Position numbers and translations under genes: made by a program. A stretch of DNA of 64,000 nt, taken from Thermus antranikianii DSM 12462. Lineage in GTDB: Bacteria > Deinococcota > Deinococci > Deinococcales > Thermaceae. This document shows positions 17,180 to 26,276 of the stretch, piece by piece; position 1 is the first letter of the stretch; each line of letters begins with the position of its first letter. The notes under the pieces are model-generated. The model was given only the letters and a program-made list of their open reading frames with translations, was not told the origin of the DNA and did not search any database. Where the stretch lies: assembly GCF_000423905.1 (NCBI RefSeq), contig NZ_AUIW01000001.1:186001-250000 (forward strand). Direction: 5' to 3'.

Positions 17180-18484
17180 CTACCTCCTGAACATTCCCAT
17201 GAGTCCCCGGCCCTTGTTTTTCTCCAGGGACTTCATTAGGGCCTTGGTTTCCTCGAAGGCCTTGATGAGGCGGTTGATCTCCTGCACGCTGGTGCCGCTT
17301 CCCCTGGCGATGCGCTTGCGCCGGGAGGCGTTTAGGATGCGGGGGTCCTTTCGCTCCTCGGGGGTCATGGAAAGAACGATGGCCTCCAGGCGCTTGATGG
17401 CCTTATCGTCCACCTGGACCCCAGCGGGCAAGGCCTTACCCACCCCGGGAAGCATGGCGAGGATCTCCGAGAAGGAGCCCAGGCGCTTCAAGTTCTGCAT
17501 CTGCTTGAGGAAGTCCTCCAGGGTGAGCTCCTTGGCGGACTTGGGGGTTTCGGCCTCGAGGCCCGCAGCCCGAACCTTCTCCGCCAGGGTGGCCACATCC
17601 CCCATGCCCAGGATGCGGCTCGCCAGCCGGTCGGGGTAGAAGAGTTCCAGGCCCTCGGGGCGCTCGGAAACCCCGGCGAAGTAGATGGGCTTCCCCGTCA
17701 CGTGCCGGGCAGAGAGGGCCGCCCCACCCCGGGCATCCCCATCCAGCTTGGTGAGGATGAGCCCCGTGACCCCCACCCGCTCGTCGAAGGCCTTGGCCAC
17801 CGAAAGGGCCTCCTGGCCCGTCATGGCATCCAGGACCAGGAGCACCTCGTCAGGCTTCATGGCCTCCTTGAGGCGGGCAAGCTCCGCCATCAAAGGCTCG
17901 TCGATCTGCAGGCGCCCGGCGGTATCCACCAGGATGAGGTCACGAACCTCCTGCCTGGCCCTCTCCTCCACCCGGCGGCGGATGGACTCGGGGCTCTCCC
18001 CATCCTGCACCTCCAGGACCGGGACCCCGATCTTTTCCCCCAGGATGCGAAGCTGCTCCCGGGCTGCCGGGCGCTGGGTGTCGGCCGCCACCAGCAGGGG
18101 CCTCCTTCCCTTCCCCTTGTAGAAAAGAGCCAGCTTGGCCGCGGTGGTGGTTTTGCCGGAGCCCTGGAGGCCCACCAGGAACCACAGGTTCTGGTTCTTC
18201 AGGATGGGGAAGCGGGGTTCCCCGCCCAAGGCCTCCTTCAGGGCCTCGTAGACCGTGGCCAGCACCACTTCGGCCGGGGTAAGACTTTCCAGGACCTTCT
18301 GGCCCAGGGCCTTCTCCCGGACGCTTTCCACAAAGGCCCTCGCCACCTCCAGGTTCACGTCAGCGTCCATCAGGGCCCGACGGATCTCCCTCAGGGTGGC
18401 CTTCAGGTCCTCCTCGGTGATACGGCCCCGTCCCCTTAAGCGGTCTATGGCCTCCTGCAGTCTTCCCGCCAGCTTCGCAAACAT
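17180..18484 (-). CDS. ffh: Signal recognition particle GTPase Ffh
   Basis: 434 residues: N domain, G domain and a Met-rich M domain. GTPase motifs are intact: [15 protein letters not shown] (G1), DTAGR (G3) and [10 protein letters not shown] (G4), plus [12 protein letters not shown]. The M domain has [13 protein letters not shown] and the [13 protein letters not shown]-binding motif. It targets membrane proteins co-translationally with the SRP RNA, whose gene is not in this window. First gene of the operon, with GGGAGG before the ATG. Confidence 0.97.
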   Translation of the reverse strand: MFAKLAGRLQEAIDRLRGRGRITEEDLKATLREIRRALMDADVNLEVARAFVESVREKALGQKVLESLTPAEVVLATVYEALKEALGGEPRFPILKNQNLWFLVGLQGSGKTTTAAKLALFYKGKGRRPLLVAADTQRPAAREQLRILGEKIGVPVLEVQDGESPESIRRRVEERARQEVRDLILVDTAGRLQIDEPLMAELARLKEAMKPDEVLLVLDAMTGQEALSVAKAFDERVGVTGLILTKLDGDARGGAALSARHVTGKPIYFAGVSERPEGLELFYPDRLASRILGMGDVATLAEKVRAAGLEAETPKSAKELTLEDFLKQMQNLKRLGSFSEILAMLPGVGKALPAGVQVDDKAIKRLEAIVLSMTPEERKDPRILNASRRKRIARGSGTSVQEINRLIKAFEETKALMKSLEKNKGRGLMGMFRR

Positions 18485-18512
18485 GAGCCTCCCGGCCGCC
18501 AGGCCGGGCTTT

Positions 18513-18542
18513 AGAATAGGCCAGACCCCTTGAGCGTGTCAA
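18513..18542 (-). promoter_or_regulatory. ffh operon promoter
   Basis: TTGACA (18542 to 18537), an 18-base spacer and TATTCT (18518 to 18513). The -35 hexamer is a consensus match. Confidence 0.75.
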
Positions 18543-18575
18543 CCTCAATTTTTCCCACATTTCTAGTGGGCACGG

Positions 18576-18604
18576 TTGACGGCCCCGACCGGGAACCCTA
18601 GGCT
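18576..18604 (+). promoter_or_regulatory. mgtE promoter
   Basis: TTGACG (18576-18581), 17 bases, TAGGCT (18599-18604). The predicted leader runs from about 18611 to 18691 and is highly structured. It is divergent from the ffh promoter. Confidence 0.55.
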
Positions 18605-18644
18605 AAGGAAGGTATGCTAGGGGCTTTGCCCTCGAGTCCTAGGC

Positions 18645-18691
18645 CCTGAAGGCCGCCCAGCAGGCGGCCTTCAGGAGAAAGGAGGCCGCCT
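18645..18691 (+). promoter_or_regulatory. mgtE leader with mutually exclusive hairpins
   Basis: CCTGAAGGCCGCC (18645-18657) pairs perfectly with GGCGGCCTTCAGG (18663-18675). The same second arm, as AGGCGGCCT (18662-18670), also pairs perfectly with AGGCCGCCT (18683-18691), which includes the end of the AAGGAGG Shine-Dalgarno and stops at the GTG start. One fold exposes and the other masks the ribosome binding site. Confidence 0.6.
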
Positions 18692-20041
18692 GTGGAGATG
18701 ACCCTTTCCCCTCTGCGCCAAGCCCTGCAAGAAGGCGACACCCTCAAGCTTCGCAAGCTCCTGGAGGAAACCCATCCCCAGGACCTCTTGGCCGTGTGGG
18801 ATGACCTCGAGGGGGAGCACCGCTACGTGGTCCTCACCCTCCTTCCCAAGGACCGGGCCGCGGAGGTCTTCGCCAACCTCCCTGCGGAGGAGCAGGCGGA
18901 GTACTTGAAGACCCTTCCCCCCTGGCGGGTGCGGGAGCTCTTGGAGGAGCTCTCCCTGGACGACCTAGCCGACGCCCTCCAGGCGGTGGAGGAGGAAGAC
19001 CCCGACCTGGCCCGCCGCCTTAAGGAGGCCCTGGACCCCGAGACCCGGGCCGAGGTGGAGGAGCTCACCCAGTACGAGGAGGACGAGGCGGGCGGCCTCA
19101 TGACCCCCGAGTACGTGGCGGTGCGGGAGGGCATGACCGTGGAGGAGGTCATCCGCTTCCTGCGCCGGGCCGCCCCCGATGCGGAAACCATTTACTACAT
19201 TTACGTGGTGGACGAGGCGGGCCGCCTCAAGGGGGTCCTGTCCTTAAGAGACCTCATCGTGGCCGACCCGAAGACCAAGGTGGCGGAGATCATGAACCCC
19301 AAGGTGGTCTTCGCCCGCACGGACACCGACCAGGAAGAGGTAGCCCGCCTCATGGCCGACTACGACTTCACCGTCTTGCCCGTGGTGGACGAGGACGGGG
19401 TGCTGGTGGGCATCGTCACGGTGGACGACGTGCTGGACGTTTTAGAAGAGGAGGCCACCGAGGACATCCACCGCATGGCGGCGGTGGACGTGCCGGACTT
19501 GGTGTACAGCCAAGCCTCCCCCATCGCCCTCTGGATGGCCCGGGTGCGCTGGCTGGTGATCCTCATCCTCACGGGCATGGTGACCAGTTCCATCCTCCAG
19601 GGGTTTGAAAACCTCCTGGAGGCCGCCACCGCCTTGGCCTTCTATGTCCCCGTACTCCTGGGCACGGGGGGCAATACCGGCAACCAGTCCGCCACCCTCA
19701 TCATCCGGGCCCTGGCCACCCGGGACCTGGACCTCAGGGACTGGCGCCGGGTCCTGACCAAGGAAGCCCTGGTGGGAAGCCTGCTCGGCCTCACCTTGGC
19801 TGCCCTCCTCGTGGGCAAGGTTTTCCTGGACGGGCATGCCGCCTTGGCCCCGGTGGTAGCCTTGGCCCTTTTCCTCCTGGTGCTCTTCGCCAACCTGGTG
19901 GGGGCCATGCTCCCCGTGGTGTTGAGGCGGCTTGGCGTGGATCCTGCCCTGGTTTCCAACCCCCTGGTGGCCACCCTTTCCGATATCTCGGGCCTCCTCA
20001 TCTACCTCTCGGTGGCCCGACTTCTGCTGGAGTTGGGATGA
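18692..20041 (+). CDS. mgtE: Magnesium channel/transporter MgtE
   Basis: A 449-residue protein resembling, from memory, the structurally known Thermus MgtE along its length. An acidic N domain is followed by two CBS domains (GLMTPEYVAV..., EIMNPKVVFARTDTDQEEVARLM) and five membrane segments with the selectivity stretch LGTGGNTGNQSATLIIRAL. Cytoplasmic Mg2+ bound at the N and CBS domains closes the pore. It starts with GTG at 18692, six bases after the Shine-Dalgarno. Confidence 0.97.
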   Translation: MEMTLSPLRQALQEGDTLKLRKLLEETHPQDLLAVWDDLEGEHRYVVLTLLPKDRAAEVFANLPAEEQAEYLKTLPPWRVRELLEELSLDDLADALQAVEEEDPDLARRLKEALDPETRAEVEELTQYEEDEAGGLMTPEYVAVREGMTVEEVIRFLRRAAPDAETIYYIYVVDEAGRLKGVLSLRDLIVADPKTKVAEIMNPKVVFARTDTDQEEVARLMADYDFTVLPVVDEDGVLVGIVTVDDVLDVLEEEATEDIHRMAAVDVPDLVYSQASPIALWMARVRWLVILILTGMVTSSILQGFENLLEAATALAFYVPVLLGTGGNTGNQSATLIIRALATRDLDLRDWRRVLTKEALVGSLLGLTLAALLVGKVFLDGHAALAPVVALALFLLVLFANLVGAMLPVVLRRLGVDPALVSNPLVATLSDISGLLIYLSVARLLLELG

Positions 20042-20430
20042 ATCGGCTCCGCATGGTGGTGGAGTGGAGCAAAGGAAGCTCCTTCCGCTATGCCTGGAAG
20101 GATGGGAACCTCGCCCTGGTGGCCGTGGACCAACCGGCGCCGGTGAACTATGGTCTCATCCCTGGCCTCATCAACCCCGCCGACGGGGAAGAGGTGGATG
20201 CGGTTTTCCTGGGTCCTCCCCTTCCCCCAGGAACCCAGGTGGAGGGGGAAGTGGTGGGCATAATGTGGCTGGCGGATGGGGACCACAAGATCCTCCTCGA
20301 GGCCCAGGGGCAAGGGCCAAGCCCAAGGGAAGCCCAAGAACTCCTCGCCTGGTTCCACCCAAGCCGCAAGCCCCTTCTCCTCGGCCCACAGGAGGCCAGG
20401 GACTGGCTGAAGGCGTTGCTCAGAGGATAA
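20038..20430 (+). CDS. Degenerate family-I inorganic pyrophosphatase homologue
   Basis: 130 residues against about 175 for a normal enzyme. The fold-specific run PVNYGLIPG, ADGEEVDAVFLG, PPGTQVEGEVVGIMWLADGDHKILL follows family-I pyrophosphatases. The D-x-D-xx-D metal motif has become D49-x-E51-xx-D54, the GSGNKYEYD-type substrate segment is GSSFRYAWK (Lys to Arg, Glu lost), and the C-terminal Tyr-Lys pair is absent. It is likely inactive or altered. It overlaps mgtE by ATGA, so it is co-translated with the Mg2+ channel. Confidence 0.7.
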   Translation: MNRLRMVVEWSKGSSFRYAWKDGNLALVAVDQPAPVNYGLIPGLINPADGEEVDAVFLGPPLPPGTQVEGEVVGIMWLADGDHKILLEAQGQGPSPREAQELLAWFHPSRKPLLLGPQEARDWLKALLRG

Positions 20431-21454
20431 GCATAGCGTCCCCCAAAGAGTAAAACCGGTAGCGCTCCGCCACCGCAAGCCGGTACGCTTCCATGGTCTT
20501 TTCGTAGCCCAAAAAGGCGGCCACCAGCATGAGCAGGGTAGAACGAGGCAGGTGGAAGTTGGTGAAAAGAGCGTCTATGACCTGGAAGGCGTAGGGCGGA
20601 CGGATGAAAAGCCGGGTCTCCCCTATCCCCGGCACCACCCCAATCCCTTTCTGGAAGGCGCTTTCCAGGGCTCGGACCACGGTGGTGCCCACCGCCACCA
20701 CCCTCCGGCCCTCCTTCTTGGCCCGGTTGATGGCTTCTGCGGTTTCCTCAGGGATTTCGTAGGGCTCAGGGTGCATCTCGTGCTTCTCGGGATCCCCCTT
20801 CACCGGGCGGAAGGTGCCGGGGCCCACGTGCAGGGTTAGGAAGCAGAGCTCCACCCCCATGCCCCTCAGGCGGGCCAAAAGCTCCAGGGTAAAGTGGAGC
20901 CCGGCAGTGGGGGCGGCCACGGAGCCCGGACGCCTGGCGTACACGGTCTGGTAGCGTTCCGGAGGGATTTTGGCCTTGATATAAGGGGGCAGGGGTACCT
21001 CCCCTACTTCCTCCAGGTGGGCCATCAGGTCCCCCTGGAAGCGAAGGAGCCGCACCCCATCCTCCTCCACCCCCACCACCTCCGCCTCGAGGTCCGGAAC
21101 CACGCGGAGGTCCCGGGGAGACAGAAAGCGGAGCCTGGTGCCGAGCTTGGCCTTGCGGCCGGGCCCCACCAGGGCTTCCCAAAGCCCCGGAGCCCGCTCC
21201 CGCACCAAGAGCACCTCCACCCTTCCCCCCGTGGGCCTTTGGGCCAAGAGGCGGGCGGGGATCACCTTGCTCTCGTTAAAAACCAACACATCTCCCGGGC
21301 GAAGGTATTCGGGAAGGTCCCTGACCTGGCGGTGCTCGGCACGAAAGGGCCCTTCCCGATGGACCACCAGCATCCGGGCCCTATCCCGGGGCTCTACCCC
21401 CTCCTGGGCGATGAGTTCTTCGGGCAGAAAGTAGTCGTAGGCCTCGAGGCTCAT
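20420..21454 (-). CDS. queA: S-adenosylmethionine:tRNA ribosyltransferase-isomerase QueA
   Basis: 344 residues. It moves the ribosyl part of SAM onto preQ1 in tRNA to make epoxyqueuosine. Family motifs: YDYFLPEELIAQ at the N-terminus, DVLVFNESKVIPARL, SVAAPTAGLHFT, TLHVGPGTFRPVK and NFHLPRSTLLMLVAAF. It overlaps the preceding NYN gene by ATGA and its 3' end overlaps the convergent pyrophosphatase homologue by 11 bases. Confidence 0.96.
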   Translation of the reverse strand: MSLEAYDYFLPEELIAQEGVEPRDRARMLVVHREGPFRAEHRQVRDLPEYLRPGDVLVFNESKVIPARLLAQRPTGGRVEVLLVRERAPGLWEALVGPGRKAKLGTRLRFLSPRDLRVVPDLEAEVVGVEEDGVRLLRFQGDLMAHLEEVGEVPLPPYIKAKIPPERYQTVYARRPGSVAAPTAGLHFTLELLARLRGMGVELCFLTLHVGPGTFRPVKGDPEKHEMHPEPYEIPEETAEAINRAKKEGRRVVAVGTTVVRALESAFQKGIGVVPGIGETRLFIRPPYAFQVIDALFTNFHLPRSTLLMLVAAFLGYEKTMEAYRLAVAERYRFYSLGDAMLIL

Positions 21455-21987
21455 CGCTCGGTGTTCCTAGGCTCCATGAAGGCATTCGGGATATCGGGAA
21501 GGTGCACGAAGCGGTCCACAGCATCGATGAGCTTCTGGGCGGTGGTCTCCCGAAAGGCGATCACCTCCACCCGGATGCCCCGTTCCATGAGGACCTCGAG
21601 GATCTCCACAAAGTCCCCATCCCCGCTTCCCAGGACCACCACGTCCAGGTAAGGCATAAGCCTCACCATGTCCGCGGCGATACCCATGTCCCAGTTCCCC
21701 TCGTAGATGGGCTTGCCACCCTCACCCAGCTCCTTCACCGTGAGGTACATGCGCCGTACCCGGTAGCCGATGGTGGAAAGCTTGTAGATGAAAGGCCAGG
21801 CGGAGGTATCCCCTTCCTTTTCCACCACGTAGGCCGTAGCCCGCACCAACCGTCTGCCCCCCACGGCGAAGCGCAGGAGACTCTCAAAGTTCACGTTGCG
21901 CTCGTAGTAATCCCGGGCAGAATGGTAGAGGTTCTGGGTGTCCACAAAGACGCCCACCCGCTGGTCGGGATACTGGCCAAGCTCCAT
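21451..21987 (-). CDS. NYN-domain (LabA/DUF88-type) putative nuclease
   Basis: A 178-residue PIN-like NYN domain. Acidic residues likely to bind metal are seen in VFVDTQNLYHSA, in the KGxD-type segment (NWDMGIAADMVRLM) and in LGSGDGDFVEIL. Such proteins are predicted RNases and in some bacteria process RNA or help control gene expression. It is coupled by ATGA to queA, which could mean a link to tRNA metabolism, but that is inference. Confidence 0.82.
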   Translation of the reverse strand: MELGQYPDQRVGVFVDTQNLYHSARDYYERNVNFESLLRFAVGGRRLVRATAYVVEKEGDTSAWPFIYKLSTIGYRVRRMYLTVKELGEGGKPIYEGNWDMGIAADMVRLMPYLDVVVLGSGDGDFVEILEVLMERGIRVEVIAFRETTAQKLIDAVDRFVHLPDIPNAFMEPRNTER

Positions 21988-21998
21988 CGGCTTCTATC

Positions 21999-24584
21999 TT
22001 ACCCCGCGTTCCTAAGGCCTGCCGCCACCCCCAGGATGGAGAGGAGAAGGGCTTTTTTCAAGGCTTCATCCCCCCGTCCCCCGGGGCTGCGGTAGCGGCG
22101 GAGGAGCTCCACCTGCACGAAGTTGATGGGGTCCACGTAGGGATTGCGCAAGGCGATCTGTCTTTCCAGGGTCCTTTGATTGTGGAGGAGGGGAGCCTGA
22201 AAGATACCCTCCAGGAGGGACACGGTCTTCTGATACTCCTGGGCGATGCTGTGGAAGAGGGGGTGTAGTTTTTCCGGCACCAAGCGCAGGTACAGGGCCG
22301 CTACCCCAAGGTCCGCCTTGGCCAAGGCCATGGCAGCGCTCTCTAAGGTGGAGGCGAAAAAAGGCCACTCTCGGTACATCCGCCTGAGAAGGTCCAGGGG
22401 CAAGGCCTCCAAGGCCGTAAGCCCGTACCAACCGGGCAAAAGCAAGCGCACCTGGGTCCAGGCCATCACCCAGGGGATGGCCCTGAGGTCGCGGATCTCC
22501 CGCACCCGGCCGTGGCGGTACACAGGACGGCTGGCGATGGGGAGTTCCCCAATCTCCCGAATGGGGGTGAAGGCCTCGAAAAAGGGGAAGAAGCCCTCCT
22601 GGGCCAAGAGGGCCCGGTAGCGGCGCATGCTTTCCTCCCCCGCCTGCCATAGGGCCTCGCGCCACTCAGGTCTAGGCTCCACCCCCTCGCCCAAGGCCGC
22701 CTGGGCGAAGTGAAAGAGGAGTTGCTCCAGGTGGCGCACAGCCAGCTCAGGATGGCTGTAGCGGTCCGCCAGAGCCTCCCCTTGCTCCGTGAGGCGGATG
22801 CGGTGCCCCACGCTCCTGGGAGGCAGGCTGGCAATGGCCCGGCCCGCAGGCCCCCCGCCCCGGGCGGTGGAGGTGCCCCGGCCGTGAAAGAAGTAGACCG
22901 GTAGACCAAACCCCTCCCCCACCTTGGCCAGAGCCTCCTGGGCCTCGTAAAGGGCCAGGTTGGCAGCCAGAAAGCCGGCATCCTTGTTGGAGTCGGAGTA
23001 GCCGATCATCACCTCCACTCCGCCCCGGCCCCGGGCATGGACCAGAAAGACGGGGTTTTGCAGGAGACGGGCCAGCACTTCCGGAGCCCGGCGGAGGTCT
23101 TCAAGGGTCTCGAATAGGGGCACCACGTCAAAGGGTAGAGCTGCCCCCGGCCGGTAAAGCCCCACCTCCCGCGCCAAGAGAAACACCACCAGGATGTCAG
23201 CAGGATGGTGGGTCATGGACACCACATGGGCTCCCTTGTCCTGCCAGGCCCGCAGGGCCCCTAACGCCACCCGCAGGGCCTCTCCCTGGGGCTCATGGCC
23301 CACGGGCAGGAGGGGACGGGCGCTCCTCAGCTCCTCGGTGAGGAGGGCCTCCTGAGCCTCGGGGGGCAAGGAAAGGAAATCGGGGTGGACCCCCCCAACC
23401 CTGAGGAGTTCCGCCGCTGCCTCCAGGAGTTTCCCGGACTCCTCCCTCAGGTCCAAGGGCGCAAGCTCCAAGCCGAAGGCGAAAAGGCGGGCCTCGAGGG
23501 GACGGAGGAAGGAGGCTGCCACCTGTTCCAGGCCCACGGAAACCAGGCCCTCCTCCGCCACCCTCAGGGCTCGCAAAAGCTCCTCCGTGCTCACCTCACC
23601 CTTCTCCAGGCGGGTATAAAGCCTGGCGAAGAACCGCCGGTAGGGCTCCCCGGGGAAGCGCTCCGTCCCCTCTCCTCCCTCCCGCACCCCCCTGGGCACG
23701 GGAATCCTGGTCTCGGAAAGGGAAAGGTCCCGCACCAGGTTTTCCAGCTCCAGCAAGAACCGCTCCCGGGCCACCTGGCGGGCATACCGCGCAGCAAAGG
23801 CGGTTACCTCAGGGGTGACGAAAGGGTTGCCATCCCGGTCCCCCCCGATCCAGCTCCTGAAGCGTACCGGGCTCTTCAGACGGGGACGTTTGCCATACAC
23901 CTTCTCCAAGGCGGCCTCGAGGCCCTCCACCACCTGGGGCACCGCCCGCCAGAGGGTGGTGGGCAGGTAGTAAAGCCCTCCCTTGATCTCGTCCTCCACC
24001 GTGGGCCTGGCCTTGCGCACCTCCTCGGTGGCGTAGAGCAGGGCCACCCTGGCCGCCAAGCGGGAACGGTCTTGGGCCTCCAGCTCTTCTTGTAGTTTTT
24101 CCAGATGGTGCCTTAGGGTCCGCCTGCGGGTTTCGGTGGGATGGGCAGTAAAGGTGAGCCATAGCTCCAGGCGGTTCAGATGGGCTTCCACTTCCTCCAG
24201 GGAGAGCCCCCTTTCCTTCAAAGCCTTGGCCAGGGCCAAGAAGCCCTCGGGCCTCGGGTTTTCCAGGGTTTCCGCCTGGGCCCTAAGGCGGTTCACCCGC
24301 ACCCGGTGCCTTTCCTCCGCCAGGTTCACCAGGTGGAAGTAATGGGTAAAGGCCCGCACCAAGGCCTCGGCCTCCTCGAGGGAAAGCCCCTCCATCCGCT
24401 TCAAAAGGGCGGTCCTCGCTCCTTCGTCCCCCTGTCGTCGGGCCTTGGATAGGAGGCGCACCTCCTCCACCAAGGCGAAAAACCGCTCCCCCGAAACCGC
24501 CCGGATGGCTTCCCCCAGAAGGCGGCCTAAAAGGTCCACCTCTGCCCGCAAAAGGTCAAAGGTATCCTCCCTCGCAGGCTTCAC
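21999..24584 (-). CDS. ppc: Phosphoenolpyruvate carboxylase
   Basis: An 861-residue enzyme forming oxaloacetate from PEP and bicarbonate. The three hallmark motifs are present: [24 protein letters not shown] and [18 protein letters not shown] at 24584 is preferred because it forms a GTGA overlap with the ymdB stop and GGAGG lies four bases upstream; an in-frame GTG at 24596 lies inside ymdB. Its end is 11 bases from the NYN gene start. Confidence 0.95.
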   Translation of the reverse strand: MKPAREDTFDLLRAEVDLLGRLLGEAIRAVSGERFFALVEEVRLLSKARRQGDEGARTALLKRMEGLSLEEAEALVRAFTHYFHLVNLAEERHRVRVNRLRAQAETLENPRPEGFLALAKALKERGLSLEEVEAHLNRLELWLTFTAHPTETRRRTLRHHLEKLQEELEAQDRSRLAARVALLYATEEVRKARPTVEDEIKGGLYYLPTTLWRAVPQVVEGLEAALEKVYGKRPRLKSPVRFRSWIGGDRDGNPFVTPEVTAFAARYARQVARERFLLELENLVRDLSLSETRIPVPRGVREGGEGTERFPGEPYRRFFARLYTRLEKGEVSTEELLRALRVAEEGLVSVGLEQVAASFLRPLEARLFAFGLELAPLDLREESGKLLEAAAELLRVGGVHPDFLSLPPEAQEALLTEELRSARPLLPVGHEPQGEALRVALGALRAWQDKGAHVVSMTHHPADILVVFLLAREVGLYRPGAALPFDVVPLFETLEDLRRAPEVLARLLQNPVFLVHARGRGGVEVMIGYSDSNKDAGFLAANLALYEAQEALAKVGEGFGLPVYFFHGRGTSTARGGGPAGRAIASLPPRSVGHRIRLTEQGEALADRYSHPELAVRHLEQLLFHFAQAALGEGVEPRPEWREALWQAGEESMRRYRALLAQEGFFPFFEAFTPIREIGELPIASRPVYRHGRVREIRDLRAIPWVMAWTQVRLLLPGWYGLTALEALPLDLLRRMYREWPFFASTLESAAMALAKADLGVAALYLRLVPEKLHPLFHSIAQEYQKTVSLLEGIFQAPLLHNQRTLERQIALRNPYVDPINFVQVELLRRYRSPGGRGDEALKKALLLSILGVAAGLRNAG

Positions 24585-25339
24585 GGCTCCTCCCACACGT
24601 AAGGGCCTATGGAAACCCCTTTGCCACCCTCCAAAACCAGCTCGGTGGCGTGGAAACGAGCCCTCCCCTGGGCAGCCCGAAAAGGCTGTGGCCTACCGGT
24701 GAGGAAGCGGGCGAGAAAAGTCTCCACCTCCCCACCGATGATGGACTCGTAGGTACCGGTCATGCCCACATCGGTCTGGTACAGGGTGCCCTTCGGCAAG
24801 CGCATGGCATCCAGGGTGGGCACATGGGTGTGGGTGCCCAGCACGGCCGTGACCCGCCCATCCAGGTAGTGAGCCAGGGCCATCTTCTCGCTGGTGGCCT
24901 CGGCATGCACCTCCACCAGAATGTAATCCGCCTTCTCCTGGGCTAAAAGGGCATCCAGGGCGCGGAAGGGATCGTCCAGGGGATCCATGAAGATCCGGCC
25001 CATCACCTGCACGAAGAGAAGGCTCTCCCCACCTGCGCTAAGCCGCCACCACCCCCGCCCTGGGGTGCCAGGAGGATAGTTAAGGGCCCGAACCACCGGT
25101 TCCTTTTCCAAAAGCTCGTAGACCTCCTTGTGATCCCAAGCGTGGTTTCCGAGGGAAACCAGGTCCACCCCCGCCTCGCGCAGAATGCGGTAGGAACGCC
25201 GGTCCAGTCCCTTACCCTTGGCGGCGTTCTCCCCGTTGGCTATAACCAGGTCGTACTGGTCCCGGATGTCCGGTAGATGTAGGCTCACCGCCCTTAGGCC
25301 GGGCTCGGCCATCACGTCGCCGATGAAGAGAACCCGCAT
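24581..25339 (-). CDS. YmdB-family metallophosphoesterase
   Basis: 252 residues. Binuclear metal motifs are visible: [38 protein letters not shown] and LGTHTHVPT. YmdB in Bacillus hydrolyses 2',3'-cyclic nucleotides and affects biofilm and RNA levels; the substrate here is inferred from family. ATG 25339 has TATAAT six bases upstream, so the message is leaderless, and the start lies inside an 11-bp inverted repeat. Confidence 0.9.
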   Translation of the reverse strand: MRVLFIGDVMAEPGLRAVSLHLPDIRDQYDLVIANGENAAKGKGLDRRSYRILREAGVDLVSLGNHAWDHKEVYELLEKEPVVRALNYPPGTPGRGWWRLSAGGESLLFVQVMGRIFMDPLDDPFRALDALLAQEKADYILVEVHAEATSEKMALAHYLDGRVTAVLGTHTHVPTLDAMRLPKGTLYQTDVGMTGTYESIIGGEVETFLARFLTGRPQPFRAAQGRARFHATELVLEGGKGVSIGPYVWEEP

Positions 25340-25366
25340 GGGGGCATTATACGCACCCATGCGGGT
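25332..25366 (-). promoter_or_regulatory. ymdB leaderless promoter within an inverted repeat
   Basis: ACCCGCATGGG (25332-25342) and CCCATGCGGGT (25356-25366) are perfect inverse copies. TATAAT (25351 to 25346) is in the loop and the ymdB ATG (25339) is in one arm. CTGAAA lies 17 bases upstream of the -10 box. The hairpin may also terminate the upstream DsrE-like transcript. Confidence 0.6.
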
Positions 25367-25376
25367 CCTTTCAGGT

Positions 25377-25880
25377 TCAGCCTACCTTGATGTACGCGTA
25401 CCCCTTGGCCTGAAGTTCTCCTAAAGCCCCCACCCCGGAAGGCACCCACTTAAGGAACTCATCCGGACGAAGTTTGTCCTTGGGGATGTTGTTGCGGCTA
25501 AAGGTGATCTCGCAGAGATAGTACTCCACTCCCATCTGGGCCAGCTGCTTCACCCGACTGAACAAGGCCTCTCGATCGTACTGGGCCGAAGCCCACGGCG
25601 TACCCTCTAGATCCTTGAGGAAAAACTGCACCCCGGCTCCATGGGCCACCACCACGATCTTGATCTTGAAGGGATCGTTATCGTAAACGGACAAGTGGTT
25701 GCTGATGTTGGTCAGCATCTGTCCAAAGCGGTTGGGATCCCCGAAGTCCAGGTGGTAAACCACCGCCACCGGGGTTTCCTTCTTGAAGTCCTTGTAGGCC
25801 ACTCGCTCGTTGGCGCGCGCCCCCAGCAGGGAACCCGCTCCCAAAAGAGCCCCTAGCCTCAGCAAAAACCTACGGTTCAT
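25377..25880 (-). CDS. Exported DsrE/DsrF-like protein
   Basis: 167 residues. The N-terminus MNRRFLLRLGALLGAGSLLG looks like a signal sequence, with a single Arg pair short of a full twin-arginine motif. The mature part is a DsrE/F-like fold (AVVYHLDFGDP, KIKIVVVAHGAGVQFFL, GVEYYLCEITF) found in sulfur-relay proteins, with one cysteine (YYLCEITF). Function is unknown. ATG 25880 is chosen for its GGGGGGAGC ribosome binding site. Confidence 0.75.
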   Translation of the reverse strand: MNRRFLLRLGALLGAGSLLGARANERVAYKDFKKETPVAVVYHLDFGDPNRFGQMLTNISNHLSVYDNDPFKIKIVVVAHGAGVQFFLKDLEGTPWASAQYDREALFSRVKQLAQMGVEYYLCEITFSRNNIPKDKLRPDEFLKWVPSGVGALGELQAKGYAYIKVG

Positions 25881-25904
25881 GCTCCCCCCTTCCGATTGGG
25901 CGGA

Positions 25905-25934
25905 AGCGTACACCCCCCACACCTCCTGTGTCAA
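25905..25934 (-). promoter_or_regulatory. Promoter of the DsrE-like gene
   Basis: TTGACA (25934 to 25929), 18 bases, TACGCT (25910 to 25905). Confidence 0.7.
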
Positions 25935-25958
25935 GGGTAGGAAACACCTTAAGGATAA

Positions 25959-25985
25959 GCCCAGCCCCTAGAACAAGGGCTGGGC
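25959..25985 (-). terminator. Terminator after the small membrane protein
   Basis: GCCCAGCCC (25959-25967) pairs with GGGCTGGGC (25977-25985), flanked by TTAT on the exit side. Confidence 0.55.
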
Positions 25986-26023
25986 CCTTATTCCGGATTG
26001 CCGCATGTCTTTCCCAAACCCTC

Positions 26024-26254
26024 CTATGCGGTACGCTTCTGCAAAAGGTAAACCACCCCGTAGCCAATGGCCGCTAGGATCAGCAAGGGGATGGCAAGCT
26101 TCAAAAGTTCCCAGATAAGGCCGGAAAGGGCCAGAAGCACCCGGCCTAAGAAGGTGAAGACCCATCCCCCCACCCAGAGGGCCAAAAGCACCCCCACCAC
26201 CACCAAGAGGCCCAAAACCACCCATTCCAGAATGTCGCGCAAGCTCCGTTCCAT
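26024..26254 (-). CDS. Small two-helix membrane protein
   Basis: 76 residues with two long hydrophobic helices (about 10-40 and 45-70) and a basic C-terminus (LLQKRTA). No family was recognised. The ATG at 26254 has TATGCT six bases upstream, and a terminator follows, so it is a monocistronic leaderless gene sharing a back-to-back promoter with recO. A membrane scaffold or phage-holin-like role is possible but unsupported. Confidence 0.6.
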   Translation of the reverse strand: MERSLRDILEWVVLGLLVVVGVLLALWVGGWVFTFLGRVLLALSGLIWELLKLAIPLLILAAIGYGVVYLLQKRTA

Positions 26255-26260
26255 GCCTTA

Positions 26261-26270
26261 AGCATACACT
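26261..26270. promoter_or_regulatory. Divergent leaderless promoters with overlapping -10 boxes
   Basis: AGCATACACT holds TATGCT on the minus strand (26266 to 26261) and TACACT on the plus strand (26265-26270), sharing the base pairs at 26265-26266. Each is exactly six bases from a start codon (ATG 26254 minus, GTG 26277 plus). Confidence 0.65.
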
Positions 26271-26276
26271 GGAAAG

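Noticed and set aside
18541..18575. Second BirA-like site (GTCAACC...GGTTGAC) between ffh and mgtE
   Set aside because: The half-sites are 29 bases apart rather than 15 and are explained as the -35 boxes of the two divergent promoters.
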